This document shows, piece after piece, positions 45,389-55,000 of a DNA stretch of 64,000 bases. The position numbers and the translations under genes were made by a program. The stretch covers positions 1-64,000 of the forward strand of contig NZ_MKGQ01000018.1 of NCBI RefSeq assembly GCF_001908105.1, in the 5' to 3' direction. The notes beneath the pieces were generated by a model that had not been told where the DNA came from, ran no database searches, and was given only the letters and a program-made list of their open reading frames with translations. The stretch's first letter is position 1. Each line of letters begins with the position of its first letter. Source of the DNA: Xenorhabdus eapokensis (GTDB lineage Bacteria; Pseudomonadota; Gammaproteobacteria; Enterobacterales; Enterobacteriaceae).

Positions 45389-45774
45389 TAATAATTACAA
45401 CACAGCGTATTAGCTGTCTCTTAAAAAGTTAACTATTCCAAAGAATCCGGCCTTTGTGCCGGTTTTTTAATGTTCCATTGTTTGTTGACCTTTGGTGTGA
45501 AGACAGGTACGCCCCCGTGTCATCGCTTGTCCAGTAAAAAACAATGGCTTAAAAAAGTATTGATCTGACATTTTAATTGTGGGAATATGAGGCTGCTAAT
45601 CATAGCTACATATCAAACTAAACTGTCCAACAGAGCATCAGAATCCACTCTTATCCTTTTATAAACCACTAACTTAAAATATTTGCCACAACTCCCTATT
45701 GCCTGTTACCGATTTATAAAAACAGGGAATTTGAGATTGAGAGAAAATTTATATTCTTTTGGAAGGATAATATT
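45389..45774. other. Intergenic region before the cysteine-rich peptide gene
   Basis: This 386-base gap holds the ydgI terminator at its left end and presumably the promoter of the peptide gene at the right. No other gene or repeat seen. Confidence 0.5.
45447..45468 (+). terminator. Terminator after ydgI
   Basis: CCGGC-CTTTGT-GCCGG followed by six T residues: a textbook intrinsic terminator. Confidence 0.92.
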
Positions 45775-45981
45775 ATGAAAAGAATAATTTTAGCCTTATC
45801 AATAACTTTAGCCATCTTTTCTAGTTTCGGTGTAGGTATTGCAAATGCACAAGAAGCAAACATTGGATTCTTAAATCCCAATATTATCTACGCTTACGCT
45901 TGTGAAGGTAACACTGATTGCATGAAAAATTGTGCAGCTAAATTATGGTGGTCGTTTTTCCTGTTAGGTTTATGTATTTAA
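45775..45981 (+). CDS. Small secreted cysteine-rich peptide, unknown family
   Basis: A 68-residue precursor. Signal peptide with hydrophobic core ILALSITLAIFSSFGVG and cleavage after ANA (residue 25). The mature part, about 43 residues, has four cysteines at precursor positions 43, 49, 53 and 67 (spacing x5, x3, x13) and a hydrophobic stretch LWWSFFLLG before the last one. A strong GGAAGGAT ribosome site precedes the ATG and a terminator follows, so it is a stand-alone gene. C-x3-C then G-x-C recalls small disulphide peptides, but no family is recognised; bacteriocin, defensin-like or envelope-stress roles are all only possibilities. Confidence 0.65.
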   Translation: MKRIILALSITLAIFSSFGVGIANAQEANIGFLNPNIIYAYACEGNTDCMKNCAAKLWWSFFLLGLCI

Positions 45982-46024
45982 TAATATGATTTCAATCAAT
46001 CCAGAAAGCATATAATTCATTCAC

Positions 46025-46056
46025 AGGCCCTACATAGTTGTATCTATGTGGGGCTT
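46025..46056 (+). terminator. Terminator after the peptide gene
   Basis: Stem AGGCCCTACATAG / CTATGTGGGGCTT (two G-U pairs) with a six-base loop and TTTGTTT after it. Confidence 0.8.
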
Positions 46057-46166
46057 TGTTTGAATGTGGTCATCGTTTGAACCGTCTCTTTTGCGTGTTA
46101 TCCACTCTTGGTGGAATTTAGTTTAGTGTTTTGATTGCGTTTTTTTGGATTAATTTTTTTATTTAT

Positions 46167-46182
46167 AAGTATGTTGTAACTA
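46167..46182 (+). repeat. 16-bp direct repeat, left copy
   Basis: AAGTATGTTGTAACTA, followed by an A run. The same 16 bases in the same direction occur at 51928-51943, on the other side of the fimbrial operon. Confidence 0.7.
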
Positions 46183-46858
46183 AAAAAAGGTAGGCGCAGG
46201 TCGTTTTAAAGCCAATCCATAAGAATTAATTCTGTTTTTGTATCAAAATATTCCTCAAATATATAGAATCCGAACTATGTCAGGGTATTAGTCATAAAGA
46301 TTTTATCAATTAAAAGTTAACTTTAAGCAAATGTAATTCATTTTCATTTATCTTAAAAAGAGAGATAACCTCTTACATAATCACAATAATTAGGGGTAAA
46401 AATTAAAAGATAGATTTTGTGTTACAAATAAATAATAAATGCATAATTTTTAGTTAAACTTTTAACAAAGAAGAAAAATTCAAACGTATTATGTGTTTTG
46501 CATTATTTTTATTTTTACAAAATGTCAGTAATTAATAATTAATCTTATAAAACAGAATAAAAGCTCATTGAAGTTCAGAAAAAAATCTATGTTATGCATA
46601 ACAATGCTATTAATTTTATTCTAATAGCTGAAAACTTCAAATTATGAGATTAGTCAAGTTATTATTTTGATCTTTGTTAATTAATCGCTACTATATTTTT
46701 CACCTTATCTATTGATGAGGAAATATGAAAAGTTGTTTCGTTGTTTATCAGAAGTAAACCTAATCAACTCGTTGCCGTATTTATGTACGGCATTAACATT
46801 AACCCAATAATCTGTTTCTCTGTCGAATAAGTTCGTCAGAAGTAGGATGCATTAAGAA

Positions 46859-47389
46859 ATGAAAACCAAGTTAATTATTTCAACTTTATTTGTTTCATCC
46901 GTATTTATGTCCGCTACCCATGCTGCTGATGGGCAAATTAAATTTACAGGCAAGATTACTGCTACTGCGTGTAAAATTGATTCAAATTCGGCTAACCAAA
47001 CCGTAAATATGGGTACTATCAGTTCAAGTTCATTAAATGGATTGAATAGTACTTCTGCTGCTACCCGTTTTAGTATCAAATTGACTGACTGCCCGAAAGA
47101 TTATAAACAAGCTCAGGTTAGATTTGACGGCCAACCGGACAAAACCAACAGCGGACTTTTAGCGTTAAACGGTAATGGAGGAGAGAATCCTGCCAAAGGT
47201 GTTGCAATTGCACTTTATGAAGATGACAGCTATACCCCAATCGATCTAGCAAAAAATTCACGTCCTCAATATTTCTCACAGAGAAAAGCAGAAGAATTGA
47301 AATTCATTGCCAAATACATGGCAACAGCTGATTCTGTGACTCCAGGTGCGGGTGACGCGGTCGCTAATTTCACTATTATCTATAACTAA
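46859..47389 (+). CDS. Major fimbrial subunit (type 1-like pilin)
   Basis: 176 residues: signal peptide (IISTLFVSSVFMSATHA), cysteine pair (TACKID and LTDCPK) and the pilin end with alternating hydrophobics finishing in the penultimate tyrosine (FTIIYN), used for donor-strand assembly. First gene of a chaperone-usher operon. The leader hairpin upstream may raise mRNA stability for this abundant subunit. Confidence 0.92.
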   Translation: MKTKLIISTLFVSSVFMSATHAADGQIKFTGKITATACKIDSNSANQTVNMGTISSSSLNGLNSTSAATRFSIKLTDCPKDYKQAQVRFDGQPDKTNSGLLALNGNGGENPAKGVAIALYEDDSYTPIDLAKNSRPQYFSQRKAEELKFIAKYMATADSVTPGAGDAVANFTIIYN

Positions 47390-47455
47390 AGGAAATTATG
47401 GCAGGGAAGCCAAAACAATATCACTCTGGTCTAAATATTGTTTGGAGCGACCACT

Positions 47456-48142
47456 TTGAAATATTTTCGCATTTTAATTTTTATTTTTATCTGTATTTTC
47501 AATACGAACATCTCTTTTGCTGGCGTCGTCATTGGCGGCACACGGGTGGTTTATATTAGTGACCAGAAAGAAGCCTCTATTTCCATAGACAATCCAGAAA
47601 CCGACATTTCTTACCTTATTCAATCATGGGTTCAAGGTGAGGATGATGAAATGAAAGCACCTTTTATTATCACTCCCCCACTTTTCAAATTAACAGCCGA
47701 GAATGAAAATGTTTTACGGATTGTTAAAATTGGTAATGCATTACCTGATGATAAAGAATCTTTGTTCTGGCTCAATATCAAGTCTATTCCTGCTACAACC
47801 AAATCAGAACAGAATCAATTGCAAATCACGGTGAAATCTCGGTTCAAGCTATTCTATCGTCCTGCTAACTTAGCTGACAATGCCGGTATTGCTTATAAGT
47901 CTCTGAAGTTCAAAACCGATGGAGACAAACTCATTGCGGAAAATCCAACGCCCTACTATATCTCTTTTTCTGAGTTGACCACTGGCAATAATGTAGAAAA
48001 CTACGAGATTAAATCTGCGGGAATGCTCCCTCCTTTTCAACAAAGGACTTGGAATATTCCTGTAAAAAATATCAGCCAAGTGACTTGGAAAACAATTAAT
48101 GATTTTGGTGGCGTGACACCGGAAGAAAGACGCAAGTTGTAA
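47456..48142 (+). CDS. Fimbrial chaperone (PapD family)
   Basis: 228 residues: signal peptide (ILIFIFICIFNTNISFA), two immunoglobulin-like domains, conserved GGTRVVYISDQKEASISIDN at the start of domain 1, and KSRFKLFYRP with the basic residues that hold subunit C-termini. TTG start at 47456 is set by TTGGAG nine bases upstream; the frame stays open to 47438. Confidence 0.92.
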   Translation: MKYFRILIFIFICIFNTNISFAGVVIGGTRVVYISDQKEASISIDNPETDISYLIQSWVQGEDDEMKAPFIITPPLFKLTAENENVLRIVKIGNALPDDKESLFWLNIKSIPATTKSEQNQLQITVKSRFKLFYRPANLADNAGIAYKSLKFKTDGDKLIAENPTPYYISFSELTTGNNVENYEIKSAGMLPPFQQRTWNIPVKNISQVTWKTINDFGGVTPEERRKL

Positions 48143-48169
48143 TTAAAAAACTAATTGTAATAAAAAACT

Positions 48170-48217
48170 ATATACCCAATAAACTTCAAGGGACAACCTG
48201 GAGAATAGCGGGTATAT
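48170..48217. repeat. Short ERIC-like element between chaperone and usher genes
   Basis: Terminal arms ATATACCC (48170-48177) and GGGTATAT (48210-48217), with AATAAACTTCAAG just inside the left end. ERIC-type repeats of Yersinia, Serratia and Photorhabdus relatives start ATATACCC(T/A) and end GGGTATA, with a CTTCAAG or CTTGAAG internal motif. At about 48 bp this would be a deleted or minimal version. As RNA it folds into a hairpin that could lower usher expression relative to chaperone. Confidence 0.55.
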
Positions 48218-48234
48218 CAAAATAGAAATTTATT

Positions 48235-50790
48235 ATGGATAACTATCGTCATTATCTTCAACGAAATCGTCCTGATAATTTGGCATTATTTATCAGGATA
48301 AGCTTGCATTGTCTATATTGCAGGGTGCCTCTCTGTGCATTATTAACCACATCTCTTTTGATGTATAACAATAAAACCCACGCTGAAGAGTATTTCAACA
48401 TCAATGCGTTGGAAATCCATTCCGGTTTTGAAGATATTGATCTGTCTATCTTTACTCAAGATGATCAGCAACCTCCCGGACGTTATTGGGTCGATATCTA
48501 TCTTAATCGGGAAAAAGTAGATACGAGAAATGTCGATTTTATTATCGTCAATAACAAGCTATCTCCCCAAATTAAGATACAGCAACTCAGGAAAATCGGA
48601 GTAAATATTGAATCATTTCCCGCACTGCTTACTTTGCCACAAGAAACAGAACTTACTGATCTTGGCAAATATATTCCATCCGCATCGACATCTTTCGATT
48701 TCAAACATCAGCGACTGGATATCAGTATTCCCCAAGCGGCCTTGAATAGACAGGCGAGAGATTATGTCCCCCCCCATTTGTGGGATCAGGGATTAACTTC
48801 CCTGTTGGTCAACTATAGTTATAATGGCTCCATGAGTTGGCAGGATGATCAAGTAGGTTCAACAAAGAACCATTTTCTCAACCTCAGAACGGGGGTTAAT
48901 TGGCAAGCATGGCGTTTGCGCAACTATTCCACTTACAGTAGCCAAGATAGAAAATGGCAGAATATCAATACATACCTTCAGCGAGATATTCATGCACTGA
49001 AAAGCCAATTAATATTTGGAGACAGTTATACCCCCTCGCTTATTTTTGATAGCTTTCAGTTTCGCGGCATGCAGTTGTCTTCCGATGACAATATGTTGCC
49101 CGATAGTTTAAAAGGATTTGCACCGATAATTAGAGGAATTGCCCAAAGCAATGCCCAAGTAACCATCAAACAAAATGGTTATATTATCTATGAATCTTAC
49201 GTTTCTCCTGGGCCTTTTGTCATTAATGATCTCCATCCGACAACATCAACAGGAGATATAGAAATTATTGTCAAAGAAGCTGATGGGAAAGAACATCGTT
49301 CTGTACAAACTTTTTCCGTTGTGCCAATTATGTTACGAGAAAATAGCCTGCGACATTCCCTGACTTTGGGAAAATACCAATCTAATTCTCATCGTGGAAA
49401 AAAACCCTATTTCATGCAGGGTACGGTGATTTACGGTATCTCCAATCGTGTCACTGCCTATGGTGGAACCACGATTGCAAAAGATTACCAATCCATCGCC
49501 TTGGGTACGGGCTATAGTCTCTCCCATTGGGGTTCTCTTTCCTTTGATGTAACTTCCGCTAAAACCAATTTAATGTCGAAAGCCAACTATTATGGTCAAT
49601 CTTACCGTTTCCAATATGCCAAAGATCTATCTCAGACAGGCACTAACCTCACTTTCTCCGGTTATCGTTACTCGACACGAAATTTTTACGATTTTAAAGA
49701 AGCGAATGAGTTGAATACTACAATCGATGGCAGGAGCAGTAATAAACGCAGTAAATTGCAGTTACACATTAATCAATCCCTTGGTGATTGGGGAACCATT
49801 TATTTATCTGCTTTTCAGCAAGACTATTGGCACCAGAAAGGCTATGAAAGGAATATCAGTGCGGGTTATAACACAAGTTACAATTCGATTAATTATAGCT
49901 TAAATTATTCTCACAGCGACTTCTCCGGTTCAAATCGCAATGAGCAAATTGTCTCATTTAGCATGCAAATTCCCTTTGATCGGTGGCTGAAAAATAGCTG
50001 GGTGAGCTATAACATGACCAGCAACAAAAACAGTGATACGTCTCATCAAGTTAGTTTAAATGGTACAGCTTTTGAAGATAATAATCTGATTTATAGCATT
50101 CAGCAAAATTATACTGGCCGTAATCAAAGTGTTGGCGGAAATATCAACGCAGAATATAAAGGAGCCTATGGTCAGGTCAGCGCGGGTTACAATTACGATA
50201 AATACTCCAGGCAATTCACTTATGGTTTAAATGGTGGGATTGTTGCCCATCCATATGGCATCACCCTTTCCCAATCGTTGGGAGATACATCGGTATTAGT
50301 CCGTGCCAGTGGTGCTTCAAACGTCAAAGTGCAAAATCACACCGGCATCAAAACTGACTGGCAAGGCTATACCATCGTGCCGTATGCCAGTAGCTATCGA
50401 AAAAACCGTATTGCGCTGGATACTCACTCAATGAGTAACAACGTTGATATTGATATCAATACGCAAACTATTATTCCAACCCAAGGTTCACTGACTCTGG
50501 CCAATTTTCAGACCCGCATTGGTTATCGCGTTTTGCTAACACTTTCCCATCAAGGTAAAGAAATCCCATTTGGTGCAACTGCAACACTGGAAAAACAGCA
50601 TGACATTGATGACACCAACAGCGTCATTGTTAGTAATGATGGACAAGTTTATTTCAGTGGCATTCCTAAATCAGGTCGGATATGGGTTAAATGGGGACAC
50701 AAAACAATGCAAGAATGTCGTGTCAATTATCGACTACCTGATGAAGAACCCGTTTCAGGTTTGTATATGATTGAAGCCTCTTGTGAATAA
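48235..50790 (+). CDS. Fimbrial usher (outer-membrane assembly platform)
   Basis: 851 residues. After a long basic n-region and hydrophobic signal (LCALLTTSLLMY) come the N-terminal periplasmic domain (FNINALEIHSGFEDIDLSIF), the 24-strand barrel with plug (GSMSWQDDQVG, RGMQLSSDDNMLPDSLKGFA, PIIRGIAQSNAQVTIKQNGY), and the two C-terminal domains ending in Cys (MIEASCE). Typical PapC/FimD length. It overlaps the track of the next gene only if an upstream, unlikely start is used. Confidence 0.93.
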   Translation: MDNYRHYLQRNRPDNLALFIRISLHCLYCRVPLCALLTTSLLMYNNKTHAEEYFNINALEIHSGFEDIDLSIFTQDDQQPPGRYWVDIYLNREKVDTRNVDFIIVNNKLSPQIKIQQLRKIGVNIESFPALLTLPQETELTDLGKYIPSASTSFDFKHQRLDISIPQAALNRQARDYVPPHLWDQGLTSLLVNYSYNGSMSWQDDQVGSTKNHFLNLRTGVNWQAWRLRNYSTYSSQDRKWQNINTYLQRDIHALKSQLIFGDSYTPSLIFDSFQFRGMQLSSDDNMLPDSLKGFAPIIRGIAQSNAQVTIKQNGYIIYESYVSPGPFVINDLHPTTSTGDIEIIVKEADGKEHRSVQTFSVVPIMLRENSLRHSLTLGKYQSNSHRGKKPYFMQGTVIYGISNRVTAYGGTTIAKDYQSIALGTGYSLSHWGSLSFDVTSAKTNLMSKANYYGQSYRFQYAKDLSQTGTNLTFSGYRYSTRNFYDFKEANELNTTIDGRSSNKRSKLQLHINQSLGDWGTIYLSAFQQDYWHQKGYERNISAGYNTSYNSINYSLNYSHSDFSGSNRNEQIVSFSMQIPFDRWLKNSWVSYNMTSNKNSDTSHQVSLNGTAFEDNNLIYSIQQNYTGRNQSVGGNINAEYKGAYGQVSAGYNYDKYSRQFTYGLNGGIVAHPYGITLSQSLGDTSVLVRASGASNVKVQNHTGIKTDWQGYTIVPYASSYRKNRIALDTHSMSNNVDIDINTQTIIPTQGSLTLANFQTRIGYRVLLTLSHQGKEIPFGATATLEKQHDIDDTNSVIVSNDGQVYFSGIPKSGRIWVKWGHKTMQECRVNYRLPDEEPVSGLYMIEASCE

Positions 50791-50857
50791 TCTCTTACAA
50801 ATAGCAATTTCGACATATTTATTTGATATAAAACTAAAAAATAGTAGGTATTATTCT

Positions 50858-51856
50858 ATGGTCAACAAATTAAAATTGTTATTGGTAAGTACATTTCTCA
50901 TCGGCACGATGAGTAGTTTTACTAGTTTAGCGTATAATTGCCAATATTCTGCGGGTTTTGTGCCTGATATGATGACTCCGGTTTCTTTTGGTACGATTAC
51001 GGTTCCCAGAAATCATCCTATCGGGACAACTATCAAAGAAATACGTCTGGATCAGGTGGATGAGAAAGGTAATATCGCCCTCTGCGATACCAACCTGTCT
51101 ACAAGATGGGAACAACCTGATCTTAACCCTGCGAACTACAACTTTGACGCCATTTATGAATCCGGCGTTCCGGGAGTTGGTATCCGCATTAACACGTGGG
51201 GAGCAGGTTATGGTATTGATTGGCTACCCAGAACAGCAACCAATCCACCCACTTGCCCTTCACCGCTGTACTTTCAATGGAAAACACAATATTGCGGAGG
51301 ATCATGGGGGTATTTAACAGTGCAGTTGATAAAAATTGCACCAACAACCGGTTCGGGAGCTGTCAATTCGGCGAAACTGACTCGTGCTATATTAGGTTAC
51401 AATACCCCTATTCATACTTTCTATTTGTCGAATACTTATATCATGACCAAAGGCTGTTCTCTCAATCGAAAGATGATTTCAGTCAATATGGGAGAGGTTA
51501 AAAAAAGTGATTTTCGAGGTATTAACAGTACCGCGGGAATGCAACATTTTGATATCGATATAAATTGTGATGCGAATGTGAATGTCGGACTGACGTTGGA
51601 TGGAAGGTCTGCAAGCTGGAATACCCAAGATATCTGGGCATTGGATTATAGTGACAACGTCACGGCAAAGGGGATTGGTTTACAGATACTATATCAAAAC
51701 CGCCCCGTAACGATGCGTACTCCAGTTGTATCTGGCTCCACTCAGTCAGGTGGAAATATAACTATTCCATTGTATGCCCGTTATATCCAGACAGAAGCAG
51801 AAGTTAAACCGGGCAAAGCAGATGCCACAGTAACAATTACTTTTGTATATCAATAA
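50858..51856 (+). CDS. Fimbrial tip adhesin (two-domain)
   Basis: 332 residues: signal peptide (LLLVSTFLIGTMSSFTSLA), a variable N-terminal receptor-binding domain of about 170 residues with several cysteines, and a C-terminal pilin domain (MISVNMGEVKKSDFRGINST ... TVTITFVYQ) with the usual subunit ending. This is the FimH/MrpH-type arrangement; the binding domain is not like a known lectin by eye, so its target is unknown. Last gene of the operon. Confidence 0.87.
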   Translation: MVNKLKLLLVSTFLIGTMSSFTSLAYNCQYSAGFVPDMMTPVSFGTITVPRNHPIGTTIKEIRLDQVDEKGNIALCDTNLSTRWEQPDLNPANYNFDAIYESGVPGVGIRINTWGAGYGIDWLPRTATNPPTCPSPLYFQWKTQYCGGSWGYLTVQLIKIAPTTGSGAVNSAKLTRAILGYNTPIHTFYLSNTYIMTKGCSLNRKMISVNMGEVKKSDFRGINSTAGMQHFDIDINCDANVNVGLTLDGRSASWNTQDIWALDYSDNVTAKGIGLQILYQNRPVTMRTPVVSGSTQSGGNITIPLYARYIQTEAEVKPGKADATVTITFVYQ

Positions 51857-51927
51857 ATAAAGATTATTTCCCTGCTTGGCATTTAGTGAGGTTGTTGTTA
51901 AGTGGGGGTTTAGTTGTTTAAATTTTG

Positions 51928-51943
51928 AAGTATGTTGTAACTA
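51928..51943 (+). repeat. 16-bp direct repeat, right copy
   Basis: AAGTATGTTGTAACTA, identical to 46167-46182 and in the same orientation; the two flank the fimbrial operon about 5.76 kb apart. Confidence 0.7.
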
Positions 51944-52018
51944 TAAAAAGCTTATGGAATTTTTAGGCGTAAAGTAACGAAATTACGGGGCAGCATAAAC
52001 CATAACTGCCCCTACATA

Positions 52019-55000
52019 TCACGATGCGATATTTTCCATCGCCTGTAATATACGCTTATCAGATATTGGATACGCAGTACCCAATTGTTGGGCAAACAGG
52101 CTGATTCGAAGTTCTTCTATCATCCAACGAACTTCTTTTACTTCCGGTAATGGTTTTTGCTGAACAGACAGTTTGGCCAACCATTGCTGCCATTGACGTT
52201 GGATATGCTCAACTCTGCTCATATGCGCCCTATCCTTGTTAGGATCTACCGCCAATTTTTCCAATCGACGTTCTATGCCATTCAAATAACGCAAAACATC
52301 AGCCAGACGTTTCCAACCGTGGGAAGTCACAAAGCCATTAAAGACCAGACCAGAAATTTGTTCTTTGATATCGGATAGCGCCAGTGCGAGAGAGATATCC
52401 ACCCGCCCTTTCAGGCGCTTGTTGATATTAAAGACTGCTGTCAGGATCTGCTCCACTTGCTTGGCAATATCCACCACTGCGTCATTCAAATCAGCACGAA
52501 CTTTATCATGCAAACTAGAAAATGCCTGTTCATTCCAGACTGGCCCGCCATTTTCTGCGATCAATTTATCAACACCACAGGAAATACAATCATCAATCAA
52601 ATCCAATACTTTTCCATAGGGATTGAAATACAACCCCAGTTTAGATTTGTTCGGTAATTTTTCATGTAAGTATTTAATCGGCGATGGAATATTCAACAAT
52701 AACAAACGACGTGTTCCTTCCCACATTGCATTTTGCTGTTCTGATTCGGTTTCGAACAATTTGATGCCGATACTGTCCTTTTCATCCACCAATGCCGGAA
52801 ATGCCTTAACAGAATAGCCTCCGCGTTTCTGTTCATAACATTCAGGCAATGTACCAAAGCTCCAGATATGCAATCCATTTTGTTCTATGCCATCATCTGC
52901 AACCGCCGAAAGCGTTTCCTGAACTTTTTCTTTCAATTTCAGTTTTAGTGCTGACAGATCTTTGCTTTCCGCTAACGGTTTATTTTTTTCACCCGTTTTA
53001 TTCTCTCCAATAATGCGGAATGTAATCTTTAAATGATCAGGCACTTGTTCTAACTGCCAGTCATCGCGTGACACTGTCACCCCTGTCATACGACGTAATT
53101 CTTTCTCAAGGCTATCCAATAAAGGAGCCTGAGGTTGGGTCACACGCTCCAGAAATGCCTGTGCATAGTTAGGTGCCGGAACAAAATTACGGCGGATGGG
53201 TTTTGGCAATGATTTAATCAATGCAATAACCAATTCATGACGAATTCCTGGAATTTGCCAATCAAATCCTTCATCTTTGACTTGATTCAACACCGGTAAA
53301 GGAATATGCACTGTTACGCCATCGGCATCGGTTCCTGGTTCAAATTGATAACTCAAACGGAATTGCAAGTTACCTTGATACCAGTAATTTGGATAATCCA
53401 ACGCACTGACTTTATTTGCATCCCCTTTGATTAGCATGCTCTTTTCAAAGTTGAGCAATTCGGGCTGATCTTTACTGGCGACTTTCCACCAGCGATCAAA
53501 ATGGCGCGAAGAAATAACGTCCTTGCCAATACGCTGATCGTAGAAACTAAACAAGGTTTCATCATCCACCAGAATATCCCGTCGGCGAGACTTATGTTCC
53601 AGTTCTTCAACTTCTTCACGCAATTTCAAATTAGCGCGGAAAAATGAATGACGGGTTTGCCAATCACCTTCTACCAATGCATGGCGGATGAATAATTCGC
53701 GGCACAACATGGGATCGATTCGGCTGTAATTTACCAGACGACCTGTCACAACCGGCAAACCATACAAGGTGACTTTTTCCATAGCCATTACCGCTCCTTG
53801 AGACTTCTGCCAGTGCGGTTCACTATAGTGCTTTTTGATTAAATGGGCAGCCAATGGCTCTACCCATTCTGGTTCGATGCGCGCGGCAATACGTCCCCAC
53901 AAACGGCTGGTTTCCACCAATTCAGCCACCATCGCCCATTTTGGTGGTTTTTTAAATAGCCCTGAGCCAGGAAAAACAGAAAAACGGGCATTGCGTGCAC
54001 CGGTATATTCCTGTTTATCCGTGTCTTTTTGCCCAATATGGGATAACAACCCTACCAGCAAGGCAATATGGATACTGCGATAATCTGCTTCCTGACTGTT
54101 AATCGGCAGGCCAATTTCTTTCACAACTTGCCGTAGCTGAGTATAAATATCCTGCCATTCCCTAACACGAAGATAATTCAGATAATCTTGCCGACAAAGT
54201 TTGCGGAATTGGGAACTGGAAAGCGCTTTCTGCTGTTCCACCAGAAAATCCCATAGCTTCAGGAAGGCGATAAAATCTGAATCTTTATCCGCAAAACGAC
54301 GATGTTTTTCATCAGAAGCCTGCTGCTTTTCCAACGGCCTTTCCCGTGGATCTTGAATCGACAAAGCGGATGCAATGACCATCACTTCACGCACGCAACC
54401 ATGTGCTTTAGCTTCCAGCACCATACGCGCCAAACGGGGATCAATAGGCAACTGAGCCAATTGCCTTCCTATTGGGGTTAACCGATAAGCTCCCTCTGAC
54501 AATGACTCCGGATCGATAGCGCCTAGCTCTTCCAACAGGCGAACCCCATCCTGGATATTACGTTTATCCGGCGCTTCAACAAATGGGAACGCGCTGACAT
54601 CGCCCAAACCAATAGCAGTCATTTGCAGAATAACGGAAGCCAGATTAGTGCGCAAAATTTCAGGATCAGTGAATTGTGGACGTGACAAAAAATCCTCTTC
54701 CGCATAAAGACGAATACAAATCCCGTCCGAAACACGGCCACAACGCCCTTTTCGCTGATTAGCCGATGCCTGCGATACCGGTTCTATCGGCAGGCGCTGC
54801 ACTTTGGTGCGATAGCTGTATCGGCTAATACGTGCAAAACCGGTATCGATCACGTATTTGATGCCTGGTACTGTCAGTGACGTTTCTGCCACGTTGGTTG
54901 CCAAAATAATGCGGCGACCAACATGGGGTTGAAAGATTCTGTTCTGCTCGCTGTTAGACAACCGTGCAAAAAGTGGCAAAATTTCAGTATGTGGGAAATT

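Larger units (their letters stand above)
45982..46858. other. Long AT-rich region upstream of the fimbrial operon
   Basis: About 880 bases. After the peptide-gene terminator comes one copy of a 16-bp direct repeat (46167-46182), then strongly AT-rich DNA with a 12-bp palindrome GTTATGCATAAC (46591-46602), an inverted repeat GCTATTA / TAATAGC (46606-46628), and a leader hairpin TGCCGTA-TTTATG-TACGGCA (46773-46792) about 66 bases before the pilin ATG. No gene and no long invertible-element repeats were seen. Confidence 0.5.

Noticed and set aside
46480..46858. Phase-variable invertible promoter for the fimbriae (mrp-like)
   Set aside because: No pair of long inverted repeats and no adjacent invertase gene; the only tyrosine recombinase is 8 kb away.
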